Below, piece by piece: positions 16,654-23,628 of a stretch of DNA of 32,381 bases. Under the pieces are notes generated by a model. That model saw nothing but the letters and a program-made list of their open reading frames with translations. It searched no databases and was not told where the DNA came from. Origin of the DNA: Candidatus Bipolaricaulota bacterium (GTDB lineage: Bacteria; Bipolaricaulota; Bipolaricaulia; M55B111); contig JAIPHJ010000021.1 of assembly GCA_021735245.1 (NCBI GenBank), positions 1-32,381 of the forward strand, read 5' to 3'. Both the position numbers and the translations under genes were made by a program. Within the stretch, counting starts at the first letter, position 1. The number at the start of each line of letters is the position of its first letter.

Positions 16654-17490
16654 ATGGTCCGGCGAGAAATCATCAATATCGACGAGGGAAAATGCACCGG
16701 TTGCGGTGATTGCATACCCTCCTGTCCCGAAGGGGCCCTTCAATTGATCAACGGGAAAGCCCGACTCGTAAACGAGACTTTCTGTGACGGGCTCAGGGCC
16801 TGTCTCAATGACTGCCCGGAAGGTGCTATAACTATAGAAGAACGGGAGGCCCAACCGTACAATGAAGAAGCTGTCGCCAAGAAAATGCTCCAGAAAGGGG
16901 ATGACGTGCTGGAGGCCCACCTCGAGCACCTGAAAGAACACGGACAAAGCGAACTTCTGATCGAAGCACTTGATTACCTCGGGGATCGGGAAACTAACCT
17001 ATCTCTTCGTAAATTCGAAAACGAATCTCCAGAAGGAAGGGATGGGGGGAAGGTTTGTCCTGGTGTGAACTCCAAAGAGTTAGAAACCGAAAAAGGGGGC
17101 GAGACTCCCGACTCAGGGCCTTTCTCTCGTCTCGAACAATGGCCCGTCCAGCTAACGCTTTTACCCCCGGAAGCCTCTTACCTTGAGGGAGCGGAACTCC
17201 TCTTCGTTGCCGATTGCGTTCCATTCGCCTACGGAAACTTTCATAACGACTTTCTCGAGGGAAATAAAGTTGCCGTTGGTTGCCCCAAGCTCGACGATGC
17301 GAATTTTTACACCGAAAAGCTAACTGATATCCTGAAAAATAACGAGGTAAGTAAAATTAAGACCGTCCACATGGAAGTTCCCTGCTGCTTCGGCATGAAT
17401 AAGATAGTGGAAGAAGCTACGAAGAGGGCCGGCAAGGAGATCCCAACCGAAGAGACGACCGTTACCGTCGAAGGTGAGATTAAGACCTGA
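16654..17490 (+). CDS. Ferredoxin-domain protein with C-terminal cysteine domain
   Basis: 278 residues. The N-terminus has one complete [4Fe-4S] motif (CTGCGDCIPSCPEGA) and a second degenerate one, FCDGLRACLNDCPEGA, in which C-x5-C replaces CxxCxxC so one ligand is lacking. A spacer follows, then a C-terminal domain from about residue 170 (EQWPVQLTLLPPEASYL ... ADCVPFAYGNF ... VAVGCPKLDD ... MEVPCCFGM) with several conserved cysteines. This architecture is seen in anaerobes and usually annotated only as 4Fe-4S binding. It probably passes electrons or serves a cluster-dependent reaction with the DUF1638 neighbour (inference). RBS GGGAGG precedes ATG 16654. Confidence 0.82.
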   Translation: MVRREIINIDEGKCTGCGDCIPSCPEGALQLINGKARLVNETFCDGLRACLNDCPEGAITIEEREAQPYNEEAVAKKMLQKGDDVLEAHLEHLKEHGQSELLIEALDYLGDRETNLSLRKFENESPEGRDGGKVCPGVNSKELETEKGGETPDSGPFSRLEQWPVQLTLLPPEASYLEGAELLFVADCVPFAYGNFHNDFLEGNKVAVGCPKLDDANFYTEKLTDILKNNEVSKIKTVHMEVPCCFGMNKIVEEATKRAGKEIPTEETTVTVEGEIKT

Positions 17491-17612
17491 ATCGAGCGAA
17501 TTTAACTTGTAATCCCGAAAAGATGTAGAGAGAGTCGCCCGGCTCAGGTAAGAATGCGAAAAAGGCCGGAGTTTCCAAAACTTAAAAGGACTCACTAACG
17601 GGGTGAACTACG

Positions 17613-18083
17613 ATGAATAAACGGTGTCCCGGTCAGAGCTCGAGGCGGATGACTCCCGACCAGGCGGTCGACGAGCTGGAGTGCCCTGAGTGCGGGTACA
17701 AAGTGGAATTTTTTCCGACGGACAGCTCTCGGGACTGTCCGGAATGTGGAACAAGGATCAAGAAATCGAGGGACCGGCTCAGGGACGACCTGGCGTGTGC
17801 GGACTGGTGTCCCGCAGCAGAAGAGTGTTTGGGGCCTGACTTCTCGAGGGTCAAAGAAGCACTTGAACGAAAGAAGAACGAAACTCTTCAGGAATTGCTT
17901 GACTCCATCCCCGAGGAAGAAAAAGAGGTTAGAAGCTTTTTCAGAAAGGCGTACCGAGAGAGTAAGGACGAGGAAGGTCTTATGGATCCGGAGAAGACGG
18001 TAAAGCCCTTAAAAGACAGCAACCCCGAGCTACACGAAAAGGTCGTGAAATATTATTCCGAATTTACTAACGGCTCCACCTAA
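17613..18083 (+). CDS. Zinc-ribbon protein of unknown function
   Basis: 156 residues. An N-terminal CPGQ segment is followed by a zinc ribbon (ECPECGYKVEFF ... DCPECGTRI) and a third cysteine cluster (ACADWCPAAEECLG). The last 80 residues are charged and helical. I have seen similar CPGQ/CPxCG/CxxWC proteins beside iron-sulfur genes in anaerobes, but no function is established. RBS GGGGTGA precedes ATG 17613. It is 122 bp after the ferredoxin-like gene, same strand. Confidence 0.75.
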   Translation: MNKRCPGQSSRRMTPDQAVDELECPECGYKVEFFPTDSSRDCPECGTRIKKSRDRLRDDLACADWCPAAEECLGPDFSRVKEALERKKNETLQELLDSIPEEEKEVRSFFRKAYRESKDEEGLMDPEKTVKPLKDSNPELHEKVVKYYSEFTNGST

Positions 18084-18122
18084 AATACTTCCGGTCGGGA
18101 CCACTCACCTCTGGGCTAAAAA

Positions 18123-19139
18123 TCAGTTTCCGATGTATTTCGAATAGAGACTCCTGGCTACTTGTTCCTCCTCCGTCCCCTCAATTATAGCTCTTCCGTC
18201 TTTGAAAACAGTTATCCTGTAATTCTCCACTTCAAAGCGAATTAAGACATCCCGGGCTTCTACACTGCCCAATCCTTCGAGTTTTTCAGCGAGTTCATCT
18301 AGATTAATTTCCTCTTCCATGTGAGGATTTATCTGGACTGCCTCCCGGCCACAAACCGAATGAGAGGTTTGACCGACCTCACTATCTAAAAATTGGTACT
18401 TCTCTTCACCACAGCACACACATTCATCGTCCTTTTCAACACGAACGGTGGACAGATCGCGCGCCCAGATATCAAAGGTCAGCAGGTCACCGGTATTGAC
18501 CTTCTTTCCGGTCAAATATTTTATCGCTTCAGTTGATTGAAGCGCGGAAATGACCTGAGGGATAGTGTTAATAACTCCGGCCGTATCACAGGTCGGTAGG
18601 GTTCCCGACGGAGGGCGTTCCGGAAATAAACAGCGAAAACAGGGTCCCTCTTCAGGATTTACGTTCATCGTCATCCCCATAGTCTCGATTACGGCCGCGT
18701 ATATCCAGGGGGTCCCAAATTTAACGGAAAAATCGTTCAGCAAATACCTGGTCAACAGGTTATCCGTACAATCGAGAATCAAGTCGTGACCCTTTAGAAC
18801 CCTCTCGGCGTTTAAGGGGTCAAGATCGGTGGGCAAGGCCTCGGTCCTCACGTCGGAGTTGATTTCCTCAATTCTCTCCTGAACGACGGACGCCTTGGAT
18901 CGACCGACGTCTGCTTCGTTAAAAAGGGCCGTTCGATGAAGGTTGCTTAGTTCTACAAAATCCCGGTCAACTATAGTTAGCTCTCCCACTCCCGCCCTCG
19001 CCAGAGTAGCCGAGGTATTTGTTCCCAGAGCACCGCATCCGACGATTATAACCCTGGAGTTCCTCAGGTCCTCTTGAGTTCCCTCGTCCCACTGAGACAG
19101 AATGCTCTGACGGTCGTACCGCTTCTCTTCTTCAGGCAT
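18123..19139 (-). CDS. ThiF/MoeB/HesA-type E1-like adenylyltransferase
   Basis: 338 residues. Adenylates the C-terminal glycine of a ubiquitin-like sulfur carrier (ThiS, MoaD or similar). Nucleotide loop VIIVGCGALG (30-39), VDRDFVELSNLHRTALF with the catalytic Arg, and DCTDNLLTRYLLND are typical. The zinc site is CFRC (C167, C170) plus CVCC (C240-C243). C184 (TCDTAGV) is the thioester/persulfide Cys position. A C-terminal part (SVCGREAVQINP, then about 60 residues) replaces a rhodanese domain. No sulfur-carrier gene is nearby, so thiamine versus molybdopterin use cannot be settled. Its 5' leader is formed by repeat element 2, and its ribosome site GGTGA is the last part of that element. Confidence 0.87.
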   Translation of the reverse strand: MPEEEKRYDRQSILSQWDEGTQEDLRNSRVIIVGCGALGTNTSATLARAGVGELTIVDRDFVELSNLHRTALFNEADVGRSKASVVQERIEEINSDVRTEALPTDLDPLNAERVLKGHDLILDCTDNLLTRYLLNDFSVKFGTPWIYAAVIETMGMTMNVNPEEGPCFRCLFPERPPSGTLPTCDTAGVINTIPQVISALQSTEAIKYLTGKKVNTGDLLTFDIWARDLSTVRVEKDDECVCCGEEKYQFLDSEVGQTSHSVCGREAVQINPHMEEEINLDELAEKLEGLGSVEARDVLIRFEVENYRITVFKDGRAIIEGTEEEQVARSLYSKYIGN

Positions 19140-19145
19140 TTTTTA

Positions 19146-19415
19146 TCACCAAAACTTGCCGAGGAAGCCCCACAGCTCGCTGTGGAGAGGAATCGGCTGT
19201 TTTTTGTCCTCCAGCACTCAAACGGGAACTGGTTTTCTTTGAGAGGTTCGATTGCTTGTTTTTAGTTAATCATTACCTTTAGACTAATCAAGATACCCGG
19301 GTCCGTTTGAGTGCTGGACGATTGACTGCTGGGTCTTCTTTTGTAAAAGAACAAAGTCCGTAGTTAAACCGTTTTTTCTACAAGCCCCGTCCCTTGGGGC
19401 GTGGTTCTTGACTTT
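19146..19415 (-). ncRNA. Dispersed structured element 2 (candidate orphan omega/HEARO-like RNA)
   Basis: Read on the minus strand it starts near 19411 with GTCAAGAACCACGCCCC and a GCCCC...GGGGC hairpin. It continues to a perfect 15-bp stem CCAGCACTCAAACGG (19211-19225) pairing with 19303-19317, and ends with a GCCGA...TCGGC hairpin (19158-19197) and GGTGA. The last 26 nt (19146-19171) are identical to 22109-22134 in element 4. Both copies keep the long stem at nearly the same span (107 and 109 bp). Orientation is inferred. It directly precedes the ATG of the ThiF-like gene. IS200/IS605-associated RNAs are the closest match I can think of; no iscB or tnpB is in the window. Confidence 0.5.
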
Positions 19416-19508
19416 CCTCAATTGAGGTCAGGTACTAAATTCGCCGTGAAAGAATTCTTCCGAGATCGTTATTAGAATATAATTATACAGGCCTCACGAG
19501 CTATTTTT
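19416..19508. other. Short gap between element 2 and ParB-like gene
   Basis: Contains a small palindrome CCTCAATTGAGG just beyond the end of element 2, at about 19416-19427. If the element is an omega-type RNA, this is where a guide would lie. Nothing else is recognised. Confidence 0.3.
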
Positions 19509-20186
19509 TTAGACCCTGGAATAATCCTCCACCAGGGTAGATAGCAGATCGCCCATGTTTTCCTGTTCCCTTTCTTCCAACTGGCGCTCCGGCGGGTTGG
19601 TCCAGCTTATCACATAATCCCGCCAGTCTGAACCCCGAAGCTTTTTAGCATGATCACCAAAGAAGGCGTGAACTTCCTCGTCCCCCAACCCCTCACCGTA
19701 CTCGTCGGTAACCAGCAGGTGCGGAACCTCCTCTAAATACTCCTTCCCTGCCATCATGTAAGCCAGCAGGGAATGATGACCGTCGAAACAGACCAGTTCA
19801 CCACCACTGGTTTTCGCAATTTTGACGTTTGGCAATCCGTCGGACATCAACACGTGACTCCCGGATTCGATCTTTTCCTTCATTTCCCTAAAACTTGTGG
19901 AACGCGCCTTGATTTCAGATGCATTATGAAGGGTAATAATCCGGCGCAGTAAATTCTTTTCCCGGATCGGCTCTTTTACCATGTCCTTGTCGGTTATTTC
20001 GGGAAAAATATCTTCCCGGAACTTTTCCACGAACGAATAGGCGTCTTTGTCTCCATTATGGACGATCGTGGAGATGAAACTATTAACGGTCAGGGTATCC
20101 TTATCCCCTCTCGGCCCTTCCGGCTTGATCAATTTAACCTTTCTCTTTTTCACGGTAATTAATCTTCGGCCAAATTGATCGTTCAA
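19509..20186 (-). CDS. ParB/Srx-fold-like protein
   Basis: 225 residues, beginning at TTG 20186 with no good ribosome site; GTG at residue 12 (KKRKVKLIKP) is an alternative start. The centre (LPNVKIAKTSGGELVCFDGHHSLLAYMMAGKEYLEEVPHLLV in order) has the ParB/sulfiredoxin-like pattern of a DGHHxLLAY loop followed by a helix and strand. No HTH or plasmid-partition partner is present, so a chromosome- or plasmid-segregation role is unlikely from this evidence. Family and substrate are unknown. It is bracketed by repeat elements 2 and 3, whose ends flank it in the same orientation, so it may have been moved or trapped between them. Confidence 0.55.
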   Translation of the reverse strand: MNDQFGRRLITVKKRKVKLIKPEGPRGDKDTLTVNSFISTIVHNGDKDAYSFVEKFREDIFPEITDKDMVKEPIREKNLLRRIITLHNASEIKARSTSFREMKEKIESGSHVLMSDGLPNVKIAKTSGGELVCFDGHHSLLAYMMAGKEYLEEVPHLLVTDEYGEGLGDEEVHAFFGDHAKKLRGSDWRDYVISWTNPPERQLEEREQENMGDLLSTLVEDYSRV

Positions 20187-20235
20187 TCAACGACCCGGTC
20201 AAATCTCGCATAAACGCATGGTCGCTTCGTAATGA

Positions 20236-20297
20236 CCTGATAACTAAACCGGTTTTTGCTACAGGCCCCGCACACGGTGCGGAATTATTGACTCAAC
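20236..20297 (-). repeat. Dispersed repeat element 3 (partial)
   Basis: The segment TAAACCGGTTTTTGCTACAG with the hairpin CCCCGCACACGGTGCGG and ATTATTGACTCAAC matches the end of element 2 (TAAACCGTTTTTTCTACAAG, hairpin, CTTGAC). The hairpin sequence differs but pairs in both copies. Only the hairpin end of the element is present. Confidence 0.6.
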
Positions 20298-20488
20298 AGA
20301 GATTCAAACTTCTTCAAATCTCTGTACATGTTATAGTTATTCCAGAGAAGATAAATACGGTTCGAATCAATTTCCTCAATTAAATCCCGCAACTTTTTCA
20401 AATATTCCTCCCCGGTTAACTTTCCCGCTTCTTCCAGAAACGAATTGGGCTTAAAGTAACCCCAGCCACAGCAGCCCTGAATTAACAT
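20285..20488 (-). pseudogene. Internally deleted DUF72 (YecE-like) remnant
   Basis: 67 codons from ATG 20488, well placed after GGAGG. The first 14 residues (MLIQGCCGWGYFKP) look like the start of a DUF72 protein (GTSGWxY type). The rest (GEEYLKKLRDLIEEIDSN, RIYLLWNNYNMYRDLKKFES) looks like the C-terminal end of the same family, where a YxxFNN-like strand is followed by a helix. DUF72 proteins are normally about 240-290 residues, so roughly the middle two thirds seem to be deleted in frame. It keeps a strong ribosome site and an open frame, so a short product could still be made. The deletion claim rests on family memory. Confidence 0.5.
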
Positions 20489-20682
20489 TTCCACCACCTC
20501 CGTAATCGAGATTCACGTAAATATTTTCAACCAATAAAATCTTTAGCACGTTAGAGCCACTGTAGAATTTCGTTTGGTTGACCCTTCACAGATAAGCGGC
20601 GGAGAGCAGTTATTCGACCCAGATAGCTAATTCCACCGTTAGAGTAGAACTAAGGCTCATAAAAACCTGTGGGGCCTCCGCT

Positions 20683-21579
20683 CTAAAGCCCTCTATCGAG
20701 GCCCAGCTCCCTGGCCAGATCTACGGCTCGCCGAAACTCCGGTCCAGTTATCGGCCTGTCAAGTTTTTCGTATTCGGAAGCATTCCAGCACGGTCTGTAC
20801 TGGTCCATAACGTTTACGTAAGAATTACAAGGTACTTCTTCTCCAATGAAACGGAGAACTTTTTCCGTGCCGGCTACCCCCTCCGGTAAAACGAGGTGTC
20901 GGATAAGCAATCCCTGCCGGGCTACTCCCGAATCGTCGACCTTCAGATCCCCGACCTGGCGATACATCTCTTTTACAGCTCTTTTGTTGACCTCCCAGTA
21001 ATCGGGAACACCGGAGTACTCCTGGCCGAATTCGTTACTCGCGTACTTCATGTCCGGCATGTAGATATCCACTATACCGTCCAGAAGCTTTAGAGTCTCG
21101 AGGCTATCGTAACCTCCTGAATTATACACTACTGGGATCTCAAGCCCTCCGTCTATTGCTTTAAACAACGCCGCAACCAACTGGGGTACAAAGTGGGTGG
21201 GAGACACCCAGTTTACGTTGTGACAGCCCCTGAACTGTAACTCCAGCATACCCTCCGAAACCTCTCCAGCGGTCATCTCCCGCCCCCTTCCCAGTTGGGA
21301 CAGCTCGTAATTCTGACAGTAGACGCAGCCCAGGTTACAGTTCGACAGGAATACTGTCCCCGAACCATATCCGCCCACCAGCGGTCTTTCTTCTCCGTGG
21401 TGAGGAGCGACGGAGCTAACGAGTAGTTCTTCGCTCGAATTACATCTCCCCTTCTCACCGCTCAACCTGTTGACTCCACATTTCAGCGGACAGAGATCAC
21501 AATCTCTAAGTTTTGCTCTCAACTCCTCGACCCGACCTTCGAGCTCGGCCCGAGATAGTGACAGATAAGCCGGTTCCAT
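20683..21579 (-). CDS. PflX-like radical SAM protein (COG1313 type)
   Basis: 298 residues. The radical SAM motif is SNCNLGCVYCQNYE with C81, C85 and C88. An N-terminal cluster of four cysteines (C27, C30, C34, C46: CDLCPLKCGVNR, GRC) precedes it, as in PflX-type homologues of pyruvate formate-lyase activators. VNWVSPTHFVPQL, YNSGGYDSLETL and DIYMPDMKY are typical of the group. The substrate is unknown. There is no pyruvate formate-lyase or other glycyl radical enzyme in the window. It is monocistronic, with gaps on both sides. Confidence 0.87.
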   Translation of the reverse strand: MEPAYLSLSRAELEGRVEELRAKLRDCDLCPLKCGVNRLSGEKGRCNSSEELLVSSVAPHHGEERPLVGGYGSGTVFLSNCNLGCVYCQNYELSQLGRGREMTAGEVSEGMLELQFRGCHNVNWVSPTHFVPQLVAALFKAIDGGLEIPVVYNSGGYDSLETLKLLDGIVDIYMPDMKYASNEFGQEYSGVPDYWEVNKRAVKEMYRQVGDLKVDDSGVARQGLLIRHLVLPEGVAGTEKVLRFIGEEVPCNSYVNVMDQYRPCWNASEYEKLDRPITGPEFRRAVDLARELGLDRGL

Positions 21580-21782
21580 TCTAACACTCCCGAATTGGTC
21601 TCATTGCTGGCAATTATCCTGATTCGAATTCCGGAATTATTTTAGTTAATATCACCTAAATACCAAAACCCGACTTTCCCCGGCGAGGGAGTTGAGCACT
21701 GGTCTCCTGCCACGTTCTAACTAAATTTTCCAGTCCTTATCCTCCACTACCGGGTTGTCGGGATCCAGTCTCTGTCCAGGCT
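21580..21782. other. Intergenic region upstream of radical SAM gene
   Basis: No gene is seen. It separates the leftward radical SAM gene from repeat element 4. I find no convincing promoter match. Confidence 0.3.
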
Positions 21783-22134
21783 TATTAGGTTAAATCAATT
21801 GCCAGGTAAGCTGAAAGGCGTAGCACATTGTGTAAAATGAACTTCTTGCTCACGAATTTCCTCTCTCCTTCAACACAATGGTGAAGAACGTCCCGGGGGA
21901 TCTCGCCTGTAAGCGATCTCTTTCTAGTAGTTTTTTCGGTCTTTTACAAACCAGGACCCGGCAATCAATCCTTCAGCGCTCAAACGGGCCCAGATATCTT
22001 GATTGGCCCCGAAGGTTACGATTGACTGTAAAACTACCGATTAAACCGCTCAAAGAAGACCGGTCCCCGTTCGAGTGCTGGAGATCAACGACAAGCCGAT
22101 TCCTCCCCGGGGCTTCCTCGGCAAGTTTTGGTGA
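21783..22134 (+). ncRNA. Dispersed structured element 4 (candidate orphan omega/HEARO-like RNA)
   Basis: The longest copy. Its left third (21783-21888) matches the reverse complement of element 1, including a 22-bp exact block at 21787-21808. The rest matches element 2 in opposite orientation: hairpin region near 21881, long stem TCAGCGCTCAAACGGG (21973-21988) with CCCGTTCGAGTGCTGG (22066-22081), and the terminal hairpin GCCGATTCCTCCCCGGGG ... CGGC. The 26-nt end at 22109-22134 is identical to 19146-19171. Changes between the copies mostly retain pairing. It ends 33 bp before the hsp20 promoter. Confidence 0.5.
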
Positions 22135-22166
22135 AGGACCGAGCGAACCAACTAGAAAGACACCCC

Positions 22167-22194
22167 TTGAAATAGGAAATCCGTCAAATATGAT
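22167..22194 (+). promoter_or_regulatory. Promoter of first hsp20
   Basis: TTGAAA (22167-22172), 16-bp spacer and TATGAT (22189-22194). The CIRCE-like repeat begins 4 bp after the -10. The same arrangement recurs before the second hsp20. Confidence 0.75.
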
Positions 22195-22198
22195 TGAA

Positions 22199-22225
22199 TT
22201 AGCAGAGTGATGGTTACTCTGCTAA
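22199..22225. promoter_or_regulatory. CIRCE-like operator, variant arms
   Basis: TTAGCAGAG, nine bases, CTCTGCTAA: exact 9-9-9 geometry of the HrcA operator CIRCE (TTAGCACTC-N9-GAGTGCTAA). The inner CTC/GAG is swapped to GAG/CTC. Pairing extends to AATTAGCAGAGT/ACTCTGCTAATT (22197-22227). An identical pair of arms precedes the second hsp20 at 22892. Confidence 0.85.
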
Positions 22226-22261
22226 TTATTTAAATCTTTCATCAATAGGGAGATGAAAACT

Positions 22262-22705
22262 ATGAGAAGAAGAGTAACAAGGTCACGTAATCGACCCAAT
22301 AGTCCGTTTTTAGTCAACAACTTGCTCAAGGATATATCCAGGAACTTAAGGAAAAGCAAGCGAACCCGCAAACGATCCCAGCTCGGTAATACGGATATTT
22401 ACGAACAAGACGGAACCCTGCACTACGAAATAGAATTACCGGGATTCGACAAGGAAGAGATCACGGTAAAAACCAGGGAAAATAAACTACTGGTCATGGG
22501 AGAGTCCGGAGAGGGAAGCGAGACTGAAGACCGCAATTACCTGGCACGGGGAAGAAGCCAGGGTACAGTCAAAGGAAGTTACCCGCTACCAGAAGGAATT
22601 GACAGTGCTGAAACTCTGACGGCAAAATACGAAAATGGAGTTCTGAACATTGCAATACCGCTACCAAAAGCAGAGGAACAAACCATCGAAGTAGAAATTA
22701 ACTAA
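22262..22705 (+). CDS. Hsp20 small heat-shock protein (first copy)
   Basis: 147 residues from ATG 22262; ATG 22253 touches the GGGAG ribosome site and is less likely. A basic N-terminus (MRRRVTRSRNRPNSPF ... KSKRTRKRSQ) precedes an alpha-crystallin domain (NTDIYEQDGTLHYEIELPG, then KEEITVKT, NKLLVMGE, and KYENGVLNIAIPLPK). Small heat-shock proteins are ATP-independent holdases that keep unfolding proteins soluble. Its strongly Arg/Lys-rich N-terminus is unusual. A CIRCE-like operator over the start of transcription implies HrcA control. A paralogue follows at 22945, separated by repeat element 5. Confidence 0.93.
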   Translation: MRRRVTRSRNRPNSPFLVNNLLKDISRNLRKSKRTRKRSQLGNTDIYEQDGTLHYEIELPGFDKEEITVKTRENKLLVMGESGEGSETEDRNYLARGRSQGTVKGSYPLPEGIDSAETLTAKYENGVLNIAIPLPKAEEQTIEVEIN

Positions 22706-22714
22706 TCTAGACTG

Positions 22715-22866
22715 CAGAGACGGCTTATACCAGCACTTATCCTTCGCAACCGGTTTGCAAGATCTTATTACCGCAACTATACCGAAGGGTAAGTGCTGGG
22801 TGCCTTAAAGCACAATACCTTGTTTAGAAAAGAGTTATAGCTAGATCACCTTTCGGGTGTTGACAA
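22715..22866 (-). repeat. Dispersed repeat element 5 (divergent, between the hsp20 genes)
   Basis: A 17-bp stem pairs CCAGCACTTATCCTTCG (22730-22746) with CGAAGGGTAAGTGCTGG (22783-22799) with one G-T wobble. The outer CCAGCAC/GTGCTGG is shared with elements 2, 4 and 6, while the inner stem is entirely different on both arms. A small hairpin CACCTTTCGGGTG (22847-22859) ending in TTGAC follows about 50 nt away, as in the other copies, and runs straight into the -35 of the second hsp20 promoter. It could also act as a transcription stop for the first hsp20. Confidence 0.6.
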
Positions 22867-22887
22867 ACTCTTAAACCCTCTTATAAT
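22860..22887 (+). promoter_or_regulatory. Consensus promoter of second hsp20
   Basis: TTGACA (22860-22865), 16 bp, TATAAT (22882-22887): full consensus at both boxes. The CIRCE-like operator starts 4 bp later. The -35 overlaps the last bases of repeat element 5, so the element may have supplied it. Confidence 0.88.
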
Positions 22888-22891
22888 AAAA

Positions 22892-22918
22892 TTAGCAGAG
22901 TGTAAGATACTCTGCTAA
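22892..22918. promoter_or_regulatory. CIRCE-like operator, variant arms (second copy)
   Basis: TTAGCAGAG-N9-CTCTGCTAA with the same arms as at 22199-22225 and a different spacer (TGTAAGATA). Conserved arms with a changed spacer indicate selection on the arms. Confidence 0.87.
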
Positions 22919-22944
22919 ATAAAACAAATTCGGAGGTGGATCTT

Positions 22945-23403
22945 ATGGTTCTTCCTTCTGACAGAAATAGAAAAAGAGACCGGGTACCATCTCCTTTCGG
23001 AAAAGGTGGATTTCTCGACGATTTATTCCAGGATCTGGAGGATAGCTTTTTCCAAACCAACAGTCTGGGTCGGTTTGGTAACACGGACATTTACGAAAAG
23101 GACGGGAAATTACATTACAGGATCGAACTTCCGGGATTAACCAAAGACCAGATCAGTATTCAGGCAAAGAACAACCAACTTATCGTTTCTGGCGAAGTCG
23201 AGCGAGACGAGGACAAGGAAGACGTAAATTACATAAGTAGAGGACGCCGATACGGCAGGTTCAAGCAATCGTTCGGTCTGCCAGAAGAAGTAGAAGATCC
23301 AGACCGGCTTAAAGCCAGGTTCGAGAACGGAGTACTGCACATTCAGGCAGAATTGAGCGAGTCCTTAACCGAAGAAAAAGCTGTTGACATAGAAATAGAA
23401 TAA
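22945..23403 (+). CDS. Hsp20 small heat-shock protein (second copy)
   Basis: 152 residues from ATG 22945, seven bases after GGAGGT. The alpha-crystallin domain is complete: NTDIYEKDGKLHYRIELPG, KDQISIQAKNNQLIVSGE and RFENGVLHIQAELSES. The N-terminus (FGKGGFLDDLFQDLEDSFF) is the usual hydrophobic oligomerisation arm, unlike the basic arm of the first copy, so the two may form mixed or specialised oligomers. Expression is from a consensus promoter with a CIRCE-like operator. A strong hairpin at 23408-23444 ends the unit. Confidence 0.94.
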   Translation: MVLPSDRNRKRDRVPSPFGKGGFLDDLFQDLEDSFFQTNSLGRFGNTDIYEKDGKLHYRIELPGLTKDQISIQAKNNQLIVSGEVERDEDKEDVNYISRGRRYGRFKQSFGLPEEVEDPDRLKARFENGVLHIQAELSESLTEEKAVDIEIE

Positions 23404-23407
23404 CCAG

Positions 23408-23444
23408 AGGCAAGAACCGGGTCGGGGAACGGCCCGGTTTGCCT
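23408..23444 (+). terminator. Hairpin terminator after second hsp20
   Basis: AGGCAA...TTGCCT closes an inner ACCGGG/CCCGGT stem with a two-base bulge, five bases after the hsp20 stop. The T tract that follows is weak, so it may act partly as a stabilising 3' hairpin. Confidence 0.65.
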
Positions 23445-23517
23445 ATCGTTCTCCCTTTCTCGCCTTACAATCTCCTCCTCCAAAACACTCATTTAAATCA
23501 GGAAATTTATTCCCTAA

Positions 23518-23540
23518 CTGGAACTTTCGAAAGGTTCCAG
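23518..23540. promoter_or_regulatory. Palindrome upstream of isoaspartyl dipeptidase gene
   Basis: CTGGAAC...GTTCCAG encloses TTTCGAAAG, giving a nearly perfect 23-bp palindrome about 40 bp upstream of a TATAAT at 23581-23586. It may be an operator for the dipeptidase gene; no regulator is known. Confidence 0.4.
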
Positions 23541-23628
23541 CTCCTCGACCAAATAGTCTATAATTTATGATTCATTTTGGTATAATCAGGTGATAAATTT
23601 ACCTTTCAATAATTCCGGAGGGGAAAAT

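Noticed and set aside
22730-22799. Simple transposon with terminal inverted repeats (CCAGCAC/GTGCTGG)
   Set aside because: The inner arms differ between copies but stay paired within each copy, and no target duplication or transposase was seen. A folded RNA explains this better.
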